Positions 16,836 through 26,452 of a stretch of DNA of 64,000 nt are shown here, piece after piece (the stretch's first letter is position 1; every line of letters begins with the position of its first letter). The stretch covers positions 131,014 through 195,013 of the forward strand of contig REBA01000018.1 of NCBI GenBank assembly GCA_004294225.1. The letters run 5' to 3'. The stretch is from Cytophagales bacterium (GTDB lineage: Bacteria > Bacteroidota > Bacteroidia > Cytophagales > Cytophagaceae). A model generated the notes under the pieces. The model was not told the DNA's origin, did no database searches, and saw only the letters and a list, made by a program, of their open reading frames with translations. The position numbers and the translations under genes are program-made.

Positions 16836-18899
16836 TTAAGGAAGTGTTTTCAAACCATACAAGCCTAAATCTTTGGAAGGGGCAACCTGCTCGTCAGAGA
16901 AATACAATAGAATAGATTGATGAGGCTGCAATTCTAATGATAGCTCTTGTTTCAATCCTATATAATTACTAATTGAAGGCTTCCATTCAAAAAAGTGTTT
17001 ACTAGGCATCTTAATAAGGTCAAATACTTTATAATTTGTGACTATCTTCTTTTCTGTATCATTCGTAAATAATAGCACTCCTGTTTGATTAGTAAATCTT
17101 CTTAATAACACTTTGAGATCACTTGGTTGCCCCCACATAGGAATCTCCGCTGAACTGTAATTACTAGATGGCTGTATAAATCTCCACAGTAAAAGACTCT
17201 CATCACTCATTTTATGAAACCTATCAGATGTATTGATTACACCACCAAGCATACCATCAAAAAGTGCTAAGGTGTAACATTCTTCTTTAGTAAGTTCTGT
17301 TTTAAACGAATTCATATATAATACATCTGGATCCAATTGCCATAAGATATTGTTGGTATACTGTGTAATGATAGATTCGTTAATCATATTACCATGGCTA
17401 TTCGTACTCCATTTTTTCCCTACATCATTAGAATTCCTAATAGCATCTACATAACCCACTGCTTGAGGAAAAGGCATAATACAACCTAGCCAAAAACTCT
17501 CTTCCCCTATTTCTTGTCTAATCATTTCTAAAACTTCATTAAAATACTGAGCAGATGATTTCCCTGGACTATATCTTTTATATTTTATAGAGTTTTTAAG
17601 TCCCCAATCCATAAAATCAGTTTTAAAATAACTAATTCCTAAAGACTTTAATGTTCTAAATACCTTTCTTATATATTCAAAAGCTTCTGGTTGACTGGTA
17701 TCAAGAATATACGTTTTCCCATTTTTAGCATCGTCCCATTCAATTACAAGAGTTCCGTCTGGATGGTGAAGAATCCATTCTGGATGACTCTTAAATAATT
17801 CTGATTTCTCGTGCACCATAAATGGGCTAATCCATATTCCTGACCTATAGCCTTGATCTTTAATTTTATTGATGCAATTACCAAACCCAGAAGGAAACTT
17901 CAAAGAGTCAAATTTTAACCAATCTCCGTAATAAGAAAAGTAGCCATCATCTATTTGAATAGTTTGAATTGGTATTTTTGGATTCATTTTTGCCAAACCA
18001 TCCAATATCTCATTTAACAGAGCTTCATTAAAGTCTTTTTCTGTATCATACCAAGAACACCAATGGTATGCTGGGGGCTGTTTTAGTTTTATTTTATTAT
18101 GATTTGCCAACTGCATAGCAAAATTTTGAAAAGTTTGGAAGGGAACTTTTCCTGATACTATGTGAATAGTGGGCAAATTTTGAATTTGGCTCGATGGTAA
18201 CATGTTTTCTGTTGAGAAACCTATATCAATTAATTCTTTATTTAAAGCTTCCCATCGATCTATAAGCCCAAAACGAGTTTGTTTATTATAAAAAGTTGTT
18301 CTTTGAATAAATTCTTTATGATCATAAGCCCCCCATGTCATAGTATAGTTTCTTTCATTGATAATCCCGCTAGTGAGATAGCTATCGTATGACCAAACAT
18401 GCTCATGTAAGCCATCTAGATCTACTCTTTCACTAGATTTTGGCATAGGAATTATTGCACTTGGTCCCCCAAAACCCAAGCCTTGCTTTACTAGTCTATC
18501 CACACCAATCATTTCTCCTGATCCAGCTGGACAGAAATATTCAGGTAATACTTTAAACCCCTTAAGAGAAGACGACAAAGTAAGAGAATGGCTGTCAGAA
18601 GCTAGAACTATTTCAACAAATCTTTTATCAGATAATTCATAGCTAATAGTAGCTCCAATTTTATTTGGTTTTATTATAAAACTTAGAGGTCTTATTGCTG
18701 CTCCATCTATATGAGGATAAAAATTGGTTATGCTTAATGAATCTGATTTTACTGAAAAGCTCCCATCTTGGTTGACTTCCCAAGAAATGGAAGATTGTAA
18801 ACCATCTGAATCATCTAATTTGGCGAAAGGTGTAGGTGTATTACACTGTGTTAAACTCAAAAGAAGCAAACCTAAAGTAAGCGTTAAGTAATTAAGCAT
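16836..18899 (-). CDS. GH36-type alpha-galactosidase lipoprotein
   Basis: 687 residues. The N-terminus is a lipoprotein signal peptide with lipobox LTQC (Cys about residue 19), so the enzyme is probably tethered to the outer membrane or periplasm. The (beta/alpha)8 part contains IQIDDGYFSYYGDWL, YFKTDFMDWG (the Asp is the expected nucleophile) and RNSNDVGKKW (the Asp is the expected acid/base), all typical of clan GH-D family 36. Substrate specificity cannot be read from the sequence; alpha-galactosides are the default. No SusC/SusD pair is adjacent. Confidence 0.82.
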   Translation of the reverse strand: MLNYLTLTLGLLLLSLTQCNTPTPFAKLDDSDGLQSSISWEVNQDGSFSVKSDSLSITNFYPHIDGAAIRPLSFIIKPNKIGATISYELSDKRFVEIVLASDSHSLTLSSSLKGFKVLPEYFCPAGSGEMIGVDRLVKQGLGFGGPSAIIPMPKSSERVDLDGLHEHVWSYDSYLTSGIINERNYTMTWGAYDHKEFIQRTTFYNKQTRFGLIDRWEALNKELIDIGFSTENMLPSSQIQNLPTIHIVSGKVPFQTFQNFAMQLANHNKIKLKQPPAYHWCSWYDTEKDFNEALLNEILDGLAKMNPKIPIQTIQIDDGYFSYYGDWLKFDSLKFPSGFGNCINKIKDQGYRSGIWISPFMVHEKSELFKSHPEWILHHPDGTLVIEWDDAKNGKTYILDTSQPEAFEYIRKVFRTLKSLGISYFKTDFMDWGLKNSIKYKRYSPGKSSAQYFNEVLEMIRQEIGEESFWLGCIMPFPQAVGYVDAIRNSNDVGKKWSTNSHGNMINESIITQYTNNILWQLDPDVLYMNSFKTELTKEECYTLALFDGMLGGVINTSDRFHKMSDESLLLWRFIQPSSNYSSAEIPMWGQPSDLKVLLRRFTNQTGVLLFTNDTEKKIVTNYKVFDLIKMPSKHFFEWKPSISNYIGLKQELSLELQPHQSILLYFSDEQVAPSKDLGLYGLKTLP

Positions 18900-18994
18900 A
18901 GGAATTGTTAATAAAGTAAATACTATGTTCTAAAATTAAAGAATGATCATTTAAATAGTAAAAAATAAATTAATTTAATGTCGAGATATCAATC

Positions 18995-19969
18995 TTATGA
19001 TAAAGACTGATTCTCTTCTGAAGCCAATTTAAGCAATGTTTCGTATTCGGCAGGGGTAATATCGTTGAAGAAATAATATATAGGGTTCACCTTTTCCCCA
19101 TTTTTGATAACTTCATAATGTAAGTGCGGTGCAGTAGATGTTCCCGAAGTACCTACGTATCCTATGCATTCGCCTCGTTTTACTTTTTGCCCTTCTCTTA
19201 CAGAAAATTTCTCTAGATGGGCATATTTGGTAATATATCCGTAACCATGATTGATTTCAATTTCGTTTCCATATCCGCCAAGGTTCCTAATAGTTGCTTT
19301 GATTACTCCATCCCCTGTGGCATAAATAGGAGTGCCTCTCACCGCTGCAAAATCTACTCCTGTATGCATCATCTTTACTTTATATATTGGATGAATACGC
19401 ATCCCAAAACCAGAGGCCAAAGCTTTTAACTCTTTGTTAGAAATCGGTTGTATTGCAGGAATACTAGAATACATCTTGGATTTATTTCTAGCTAAAATCA
19501 TAATTTCATCAAAAGATTTAGATTGTATGCTCACTCTTTTTTTAAGCAATTCCATTTTGAGGAGCGTACTGGCAATTAATTTTTGAGGCTTAACTTTTTT
19601 ATTTAACAATTCCTTGTATTTATTGATTCCATCGTCAGAAGTTCGTTTTTCAGTACTTATAGGTGTGGCTTCGAAGATTACCCGATATATACTATTATCT
19701 CTAGACTCTAATTCTGCTATCACATTGGTGGTTTCGTCAAGTTCTTTATTGATTAAATCATAGTAAAAAAGCAAAGTGGAATTTTCTTTTTTTAATATCA
19801 ATTCTTTTGGAGAATTAAAAAACTGAACATATAAATAAAGCAAACCAGCTCCAAACAAAACCGATGTCAAAATAAAACCCAAAGTATTCCATACAATTTC
19901 AGATTTGCTAGTTTTTAGCAATTCGTACTTGCAGGTTTCAGTATCGTAGTAATATTTTATCTTTGCCAT
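18995..19969 (-). CDS. M23 family murein peptidase
   Basis: 324 residues. A single membrane helix near residues 28-50 (TLGFILTSVLFGAGLLYLYV) anchors a coiled segment and a C-terminal LytM/M23 domain. Zinc ligands are in place: His and Asp in MMHTGVDF, and HLH in APHLHYEV. The order GFGMRIHPI, GVDFAAVRGTPIYATGDG, HGYGYITKYAHL and GTSGTSTAPHLHYE is the active M23 pattern, in contrast to degenerate EnvC/NlpD-type versions. Likely a cell-wall endopeptidase in growth or division. Divergent from alaS. Confidence 0.9.
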   Translation of the reverse strand: MAKIKYYYDTETCKYELLKTSKSEIVWNTLGFILTSVLFGAGLLYLYVQFFNSPKELILKKENSTLLFYYDLINKELDETTNVIAELESRDNSIYRVIFEATPISTEKRTSDDGINKYKELLNKKVKPQKLIASTLLKMELLKKRVSIQSKSFDEIMILARNKSKMYSSIPAIQPISNKELKALASGFGMRIHPIYKVKMMHTGVDFAAVRGTPIYATGDGVIKATIRNLGGYGNEIEINHGYGYITKYAHLEKFSVREGQKVKRGECIGYVGTSGTSTAPHLHYEVIKNGEKVNPIYYFFNDITPAEYETLLKLASEENQSLS

Positions 19970-20036
19970 TGTTCTACCTCAATATTTTGTACTAAATTTG
20001 ACATTCGATGATAATTATTTATCAAAAAAAATTTAC

Positions 20037-20066
20037 TAGTGCAATAATTATTGGAATAATGCACTA
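20037..20066. promoter_or_regulatory. 30-bp dyad between the M23 peptidase and alaS
   Basis: TAGTGCA, 16 bases, TGCACTA: perfect 7-bp arms in the short divergent intergenic region, about 45 bases before the alaS start and 70 before the M23 start. It could be an operator for either gene. No T-run follows the arms, which argues against a terminator. Confidence 0.35.
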
Positions 20067-20108
20067 AAAAAGAGTTTAAATCTAATAAAATATATTTATC
20101 AAAACAAA

Positions 20109-22727
20109 ATGGATTCTAAAACCATACGCCAAACTTATCTAGACTTTTTTGCCTCAAAAAATCATAAAATAGTAGCTTCGGCTCCAATAGTATTAAAAAA
20201 CGATCCTACATTAATGTTTACTAATGCAGGAATGAATCAATTTAAAGATTATTTTTTGGGGAACAAAACCTCAGCCGACGCACGTGTGGCAGATACGCAG
20301 AAATGTTTGAGAGTTTCTGGAAAACATAATGACTTAGAAGAAGTAGGTATAGACACTTATCATCACACTATGTTTGAGATGCTAGGTAACTGGTCATTTG
20401 GAGATTACTTCAAAAAAGAAGCCTTGGCTTGGTCTTGGGAATTGCTCACAGAAGTGTATCAATTACCAAAGGACAGAATATACGTGAGCGTGTTTGGTGG
20501 TGACGATGCCGAAAATTTAGCTCCCGACCATGAAGCTTTTGAAATTTGGAAACAATTTGTACCAGAAGACAGAATATTATACGGCTCAAAAAAAGACAAT
20601 TTTTGGGAAATGGGTGCTCAAGGGCCATGTGGGCCATGCTCAGAAATACACATCGACCTTAGGACAGAGGCAGAAGTAGCAGCAATTCCAGGAAAACAAC
20701 TAGTGAACGAAGGACATCCCGAAGTAGTAGAAATTTGGAACAATGTATTCATGCAATTTAATCGTAAGGCTGATGGTTCTTTAGAACTTCTCCCTGCCCA
20801 ACATGTAGATACAGGCATGGGCTTTGAAAGATTATGCATGGCTATACAGAAAAAAACTTCTAATTATGATACAGATGTATTCCAACCCACTATTCAATAT
20901 ATCGCCCAAAGCTGTGGAATAAAATATGGAGCTGCCGAAAAAACAGATATTGCAATGCGCGTATTGGCAGACCATATCAGAGCAATTGCTTTTACAATAG
21001 CAGATGGGCAAATCCCCTCAAACAATAAAGCTGGATATGTTATCCGAAGAATCTTAAGAAGAGCAGTTCGGTATTACTTCACTTTTCTAGGAATCAATGA
21101 AGCATTCTTATTCCAACTAGTTCCTATCATTGCAGATCAATTTGAGAATGTGTTCCCAGAGCTAAAAGCTCAACAAGAATTTGTAAGCAAAGTAATTCAA
21201 GAAGAAGAAAACTCCTTCTTGAGAACCCTAGAACTTGGACTAAAGAAACTAGAAATAATCACCAACTCCTCTAAAGACATATCAATCATCGAAGGTAAGA
21301 CGGTATTCGAACTGTTTGACACCTATGGCTTCCCTCCCGACCTTACGGCACTTATAGCAAGAGAAAAAAACTGGTCGATTGACGAAGAAGGTTTTGAAAT
21401 TGAAATGTCAAAGCAAAAAGAAAGGTCCAAAAAAGCCGCCGTTACCGAAACAAGCGACTGGGTAGAGCTTCTAGAAGTAGAACGCATAGAATTTGTGGGC
21501 TATGACCACATGAACGCAAAATCAAGAATTGTAAAATATCGTAAAGTAAAATCCAACAATAAAGAACAATATCAATTAGTATTAGATACAACTCCATTCT
21601 ATGCTGAAAGCGGTGGGCAGGTAGGAGATACTGGACTTCTAAAATCAGACAAAGAACAACTGAACGTTTTAGACACAAAAAAAGAAAACGATTTAATCAT
21701 ACACATTGTAGATAAAATACCAAGCACCGTAGCCTCAGATTTTGAAGCAATAGTAGATGTAGCAAAAAGAAAAAAAATTGAAAGAAATCACACTACTACT
21801 CACCTACTTCATGCGGCATTAAAACAAGTTCTTGGCACTCATGTCAATCAAAAAGGTTCATTGGTCAACGAACACTCACTTCGTTTCGATTTTTCTCATT
21901 TTTCTAAACTAACCGACGAAGAAATAATCAAAGTAGAGCAAATAGTAAATCAAAAAATTAGAGAAAATATAACACTCTATGAGCAAAGAAATTTGCCTAT
22001 AGAAGAGGCGAAGAAGCTAGGAGCAACAGCACTTTTTGGAGAAAAATATGGCGACTTCGTTCGTGTCATCACATTTGACCCAAACTTTTCTGTAGAATTT
22101 TGTGGAGGAACACATACAGCAAAATCAGGTCAAATAGGCTTTGTGAAAATAATTTCTGAAAGTTCTGTAGCTGCCGGAGTAAGACGATTAGAAGCAATTA
22201 CAGGAGAAGTAGCAGAATCATTAATTACCGAACAATCTAACACTTTAGCTCAGATTAAGGACATCCTGAAACAACCTAAAGATATTGTAAAGGCTATAGA
22301 AACAGTAATTGAAGAAAAAATTCAATTACAAAAACAACTCGATATGTTTTACCAACAAGAAGCGGCTCAATTGAAAAATGAGCTAATTCAGAAAATGACC
22401 CCTAATAAGGGTATGGAATGTATCATCGAAAAAATCACAGCTTCAAGCAATGATATTATCAAGCAAATATCTTTTGAATTAAAATCAAAATACGATAATC
22501 TTTTCCTTGTGCTTGCTGCTGATATTGCTGGGAAACCCAATGTATCTATAATGATATCAGAAACAATAGTTAAAGAAAAAAACTGGAACGCTTCTGCATT
22601 AGTAAAAACTTTAGCTAAACCTATTCAAGGCGGCGGCGGCGGACAACCATTCTATGCCACTGCTGGCGGGAAAGAAATCAATGGATTAGACGAGGTACTA
22701 TCTATTGCTAAGACTTTCTTAAACTAA
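20109..22727 (+). CDS. alaS: Alanyl-tRNA synthetase
   Basis: 872 residues, full length. The class II catalytic domain starts with IRQTYLDFFASKNHKIV and includes FTNAGMNQFKDYFLG, MFEMLGNWSFGDYFKKEA and GPCGPCSEIHIDLR. The editing domain carries HTTTHLLHAAL and CGGTH, the four zinc ligands that remove misacylated Ser/Gly. The C-terminal oligomerisation domain ends with the conserved GGGGQPFYATAGGK. It charges tRNA-Ala in the cytoplasm. Confidence 0.97.
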   Translation: MDSKTIRQTYLDFFASKNHKIVASAPIVLKNDPTLMFTNAGMNQFKDYFLGNKTSADARVADTQKCLRVSGKHNDLEEVGIDTYHHTMFEMLGNWSFGDYFKKEALAWSWELLTEVYQLPKDRIYVSVFGGDDAENLAPDHEAFEIWKQFVPEDRILYGSKKDNFWEMGAQGPCGPCSEIHIDLRTEAEVAAIPGKQLVNEGHPEVVEIWNNVFMQFNRKADGSLELLPAQHVDTGMGFERLCMAIQKKTSNYDTDVFQPTIQYIAQSCGIKYGAAEKTDIAMRVLADHIRAIAFTIADGQIPSNNKAGYVIRRILRRAVRYYFTFLGINEAFLFQLVPIIADQFENVFPELKAQQEFVSKVIQEEENSFLRTLELGLKKLEIITNSSKDISIIEGKTVFELFDTYGFPPDLTALIAREKNWSIDEEGFEIEMSKQKERSKKAAVTETSDWVELLEVERIEFVGYDHMNAKSRIVKYRKVKSNNKEQYQLVLDTTPFYAESGGQVGDTGLLKSDKEQLNVLDTKKENDLIIHIVDKIPSTVASDFEAIVDVAKRKKIERNHTTTHLLHAALKQVLGTHVNQKGSLVNEHSLRFDFSHFSKLTDEEIIKVEQIVNQKIRENITLYEQRNLPIEEAKKLGATALFGEKYGDFVRVITFDPNFSVEFCGGTHTAKSGQIGFVKIISESSVAAGVRRLEAITGEVAESLITEQSNTLAQIKDILKQPKDIVKAIETVIEEKIQLQKQLDMFYQQEAAQLKNELIQKMTPNKGMECIIEKITASSNDIIKQISFELKSKYDNLFLVLAADIAGKPNVSIMISETIVKEKNWNASALVKTLAKPIQGGGGGQPFYATAGGKEINGLDEVLSIAKTFLN

Positions 22728-22751
22728 TTTAATTTTACAATTAATTAAACC

Positions 22752-23489
22752 ATGAACAAAGAACAAGTAACCTGGTATAGTGAGTGGTTTAATTCCCCTT
22801 TTTATCATATCCTTTATAAAAACCATGACTTTACAGAGGCAGAGTTTTTCATTGACCATTTAGTAGATAAATTAGCACTATCGCCAAATACAAAAATCGC
22901 AGATATAGCTTGTGGCAGAGGAAGACATTCGATTTATCTCAACAAGAAAGGTTTTGAAGTTACAGGATTAGACTTATCGCCCAATAGCATTGATTTTGCT
23001 AATCTGCATGCTAACCCTTCGCTAAAGTTTTCTGTACATGACATGCGAAAAGTATTTAAAAAAGAATATTTTGATGTTGTACTCAACCTATTTACTAGCT
23101 TTGGTTATTTTGATGAAGATTCAGACAATCAAAAAGCTATTACAGCTATGGCTGAAAACTTGAAGCCAAACGGCTATTTTATTCTTGACTTTATGAATAC
23201 CCAAAAAGTAATCAACTCATTGGTCTATTCTGAAACCAAAATAGAACAAGAAATAGTATTCAATATTACTAGGCGAATAAAAAACAATCATATCATCAAA
23301 TCAATTCAATTTGAGCATATGGACGAACAATATTTCTTTGAAGAAAAAGTAAAAGCCATCACTTATCAAGACTTCTTAAACTATTTTCAGAGTACAGCAC
23401 TTTATGACATCAATGTATTTGGAAATTATCAACTAGAGCCATATACCCCCGAAAGCTCAACAAGAATGATTTTTATACTAAGAAAATAA
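22752..23489 (+). CDS. Class I SAM-dependent methyltransferase
   Basis: 245 residues. SAM-binding motif I is IADIACGRGRHSIYL (about 54-68), followed by VTGLDLSPNSIDFA and the post-motif LKPNGYFILDF. It starts 24 bases after alaS and is followed after 16 bases by the ZIP transporter, so it may be in the alaS transcript. The substrate is unknown; the fold is of the UbiE/small-molecule type. Confidence 0.75.
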   Translation: MNKEQVTWYSEWFNSPFYHILYKNHDFTEAEFFIDHLVDKLALSPNTKIADIACGRGRHSIYLNKKGFEVTGLDLSPNSIDFANLHANPSLKFSVHDMRKVFKKEYFDVVLNLFTSFGYFDEDSDNQKAITAMAENLKPNGYFILDFMNTQKVINSLVYSETKIEQEIVFNITRRIKNNHIIKSIQFEHMDEQYFFEEKVKAITYQDFLNYFQSTALYDINVFGNYQLEPYTPESSTRMIFILRK

Positions 23490-23505
23490 TTTAGTTTTAC
23501 CAAGT

Positions 23506-24258
23506 ATGTATTTCAATTTTATCCTCCTTTTTCTTTGTGCTTTCATAGCTGGTATGACCGTAGTGGTATTCCCCAATATTAGCAAGAAGAACTTCAAAAC
23601 GATACTAAGCTTCAGTGGTGCCTACTTATTTTCAATTACCGTAATCCACATTTTACCTGAGCTTTTTCATGAGCAAAAAGAACTAACTACTACTGGAATA
23701 TTTGTTCTGGGAGGCTTCTTTCTACAAATGATATTGGAACTATTCACTACAGGAATAGAACACGGACATATTCACAACAGCCATGATCATCATTTCCCAA
23801 AAACCAGTATTTTATTAGGAATGCTTGTGTCATTATGTTTTCATGCTTTTCTTGAAGGCACGCTTATCATTCACCCTCATCAACACGATGGGAATACTGA
23901 ATTACACCAAACCGATAGCTTGATGTTCGGTCTTATTCTTCATAAGATACCAGAATCTATAGCACTTGCAGCAGTCTTGTCTTATACGTTGATTAATAAA
24001 AATAAAATAATATTTTACTTAGTTCTATTTTCTTTAGCTTCTCCTTTAGGCCTATTGTTTAGTTCCTATTTTTATGAAAGCCATTTGTTCTCTACAAATC
24101 TATTTTCTTATTTATTCGCCGTTGTAGCTGGGAACTTCTTATATATTTCTACAACAATATTTTTTGAGAGTAGCCCCGACCATCAGTTTAAATCGAGAAA
24201 ATTAATTGTATCTTTTATAGGTGCTTTTATGGCAATAGTTTCTGAAAAATATTTATAA
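23506..24258 (+). CDS. ZIP-family metal transporter
   Basis: 250 residues with about eight hydrophobic segments. The ZIP metal-site signature is visible in the helices HAFLEGTLI and FGLILHKIPESIAL (HKxPE), and a His-rich loop (HGHIHNSHDHH, about residues 86-96) lies between TM helices, as expected for a Zn/Fe importer. The direction and metal cannot be set from sequence. It lies 2 bases before the lipid kinase gene. Confidence 0.85.
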   Translation: MYFNFILLFLCAFIAGMTVVVFPNISKKNFKTILSFSGAYLFSITVIHILPELFHEQKELTTTGIFVLGGFFLQMILELFTTGIEHGHIHNSHDHHFPKTSILLGMLVSLCFHAFLEGTLIIHPHQHDGNTELHQTDSLMFGLILHKIPESIALAAVLSYTLINKNKIIFYLVLFSLASPLGLLFSSYFYESHLFSTNLFSYLFAVVAGNFLYISTTIFFESSPDHQFKSRKLIVSFIGAFMAIVSEKYL

Positions 24259-24260
24259 TC

Positions 24261-25148
24261 ATGAGAAAAATTCTTTTCATCATCAACCCTATTTCAGGTG
24301 GTGTCAACAAAGAGTATATCCCCAAATTGATAGATAGATATCTTGATAAAAATATATTTCAATCAGAAGTCCAATATACTGCGTACCCTCTACACGCAAA
24401 AGAAATCGCAAAAAATGCTGTAAACTATAATTATGATATAGTTGCCGCTGTAGGAGGAGATGGAACCATCAACGAAATAGCATCAGAACTTGTCAATACC
24501 GAGGTGAAATTGGCAATAATCCCACTTGGCTCAGGAAATGGATTAGCACGCCATCTGAATATTCCTCTTGATACTAAAAAAGCAATAATTTATCTTAATA
24601 GTGCAGATATATTAAAGATTGATGTTGGAAGGATTAATAATAAATACTTTTTTTGCACCTCTGGAATTGGCTTCGATGCAATTGTGGCAAACGAATTCGC
24701 CAGCCTCACCAAAAGAGGCTTATTGGGTTATCTAAAAACCTCTATTATGTCTTATCTTCGTTACCATCATCAATTTTATAAACTATCCATAGACGGTAAA
24801 AAAATAGAAGAAAAAGCATTGCTAATAACCTTTGCCAATGCTTCTCAGTTTGGCAACAATGCTCATATAGCCCCTATTGCTGATATTTCTGATGGTCTAA
24901 TAGACGTGAGCATTCTTAGGCCTTTTCATTGGTGGGAATCTATGAGCTTAGCATTCCATTTGTTCACAAAAAAACTACATCAAACCAATTTTATCAAAAT
25001 ATATAAGGCTAAGACAATATCATTGGAAATCAATAAAAAACAATTCATTCATATTGATGGGGAGCCGTTTGAAATAAACAAAGAATTAAACGTGCATCTT
25101 TTACCACAAAGTTTGAACGTTATGGCTAAAGATAAAAAAACTACCTGA
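24261..25148 (+). CDS. Diacylglycerol kinase-like lipid kinase
   Basis: 295 residues of the DagK/YegS/sphingosine-kinase family. Conserved blocks: FIINPISGG (7-15), AAVGGDGTINEIASELV (the nucleotide-binding GGDGT, about 62-78), PLGSGNGLARHL and a C-terminal HIDGEPF. It should phosphorylate a membrane lipid using ATP; which lipid is unknown. The ATG lies 2 bases after the ZIP stop codon, so the pair is an operon. Confidence 0.85.
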   Translation: MRKILFIINPISGGVNKEYIPKLIDRYLDKNIFQSEVQYTAYPLHAKEIAKNAVNYNYDIVAAVGGDGTINEIASELVNTEVKLAIIPLGSGNGLARHLNIPLDTKKAIIYLNSADILKIDVGRINNKYFFCTSGIGFDAIVANEFASLTKRGLLGYLKTSIMSYLRYHHQFYKLSIDGKKIEEKALLITFANASQFGNNAHIAPIADISDGLIDVSILRPFHWWESMSLAFHLFTKKLHQTNFIKIYKAKTISLEINKKQFIHIDGEPFEINKELNVHLLPQSLNVMAKDKKTT

Positions 25149-25279
25149 TGGTGTTCTTATGAAGATTGTCTCATAATCAATTTTAAAAGCACCTATAGAA
25201 AACATAAGACTTCTATCAGCATCTTTTATTAATGATTATTTGAGATAATTTTATTACTTTTAAATCATAAAAAATTAGC

Positions 25280-26452
25280 ATGGATAATTTTGTAGTATCT
25301 GCAAGAAAGTATAGACCAAATACCTTTGACACAGTTGTAGGGCAATCACACATTACCACTACCTTAAAAAATGCTATAAAAAACAACCACTTGGCTCAAT
25401 CTTTCTTGTTTTGTGGACCAAGAGGTGTGGGAAAAACAACTAATGCAAGGATTTTAGCAAAAACTATCAACTGTTTAAACATTACCGCCGAAACAGAAGC
25501 TTGTGATAAATGCGAGTCTTGTGTGGCATTTAATGAAAATGCTTCTTTTAATATCCATGAGCTTGATGCGGCTTCGAACAACTCAGTAGATGATATTAGA
25601 AACCTTGTGGAACAAGTAAGATACCCACCCCAAGGAAACAGCAAATACAAAATATACATCATCGACGAGGTGCACATGTTGTCTAATTCTGCATTTAATG
25701 CATTTTTGAAAACACTAGAAGAACCTCCTAAGTATGCTATTTTTATTCTTGCCACTACTGAAAAACACAAAATCATCCCTACAATATTATCAAGGTGCCA
25801 GATTTTTGATTTCAATAGAATTCAAATTCAAGACATTGCAGAACATCTTTCTAAAATAGCTCAAAAAGAAGGAATCGCTTATGAGCCACAAGCCCTGCAT
25901 TTGATAGCACAAAAAGCCGATGGTGGACTCAGAGATGCCCTCTCTATGTTCGACTTAATTGTTACATTTTCCTCCAACAATTCTGTAACCTATGAAAATG
26001 TAATCGAGAATCTTCATATTCTAGATTACGACTATTATTTTAGATTAACAGATGAATTGTATGCGCAAAATGTAGCCAATGCCTTAATTATATTTGACGA
26101 AATCTTAAAGAAAGGCTTTGATAGCCATAACTTTATTGTGGGGCTTTCTGAACATCTCAGAAATTTAATGGTATGCAAAGACGAAATTACACTTAAACTT
26201 CTTGAAGTGGCTGAAGAAGTAAAGCTGAAATATAAGAACCAAGCTAAAGCAACTTCTCTTTCATTTCTGATGTCAGCACTAAGTGTTTCTAGTAATTGCG
26301 ATATCAATTTCAAATCTAGCAAAAACCAGAGACTTCATGTAGAGCTCGCATTAATGAAAATAGGGTATTTGAATAGTGTAATTAATGTAAATGCTGTCCA
26401 ATCTGGACAAGAAACAACCACTGAATCAAAAAAAAAAGTAGCGACCAACTAG
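25280..26452 (+). CDS. dnaX: DNA polymerase III gamma subunit (zero-frame product of dnaX)
   Basis: 390 residues, the unslipped product. The AAA+ clamp-loader ATPase shows Walker A GPRGVGKTTNAR (about 45-56), the zinc cysteines (NCLN, ACDKCESC), Walker B IIDEVHMLSNSAFNAFLKTLEEPP, and sensor 1 with the SRC motif (TILSRCQIFDF). It ends eight codons past a serine with KKKVATN and a TAG, right after a run of ten A. As in E. coli, this short form would be the gamma protein lacking the tau tail that binds polymerase alpha and DnaB. Confidence 0.9.
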   Translation: MDNFVVSARKYRPNTFDTVVGQSHITTTLKNAIKNNHLAQSFLFCGPRGVGKTTNARILAKTINCLNITAETEACDKCESCVAFNENASFNIHELDAASNNSVDDIRNLVEQVRYPPQGNSKYKIYIIDEVHMLSNSAFNAFLKTLEEPPKYAIFILATTEKHKIIPTILSRCQIFDFNRIQIQDIAEHLSKIAQKEGIAYEPQALHLIAQKADGGLRDALSMFDLIVTFSSNNSVTYENVIENLHILDYDYYFRLTDELYAQNVANALIIFDEILKKGFDSHNFIVGLSEHLRNLMVCKDEITLKLLEVAEEVKLKYKNQAKATSLSFLMSALSVSSNCDINFKSSKNQRLHVELALMKIGYLNSVINVNAVQSGQETTTESKKKVATN

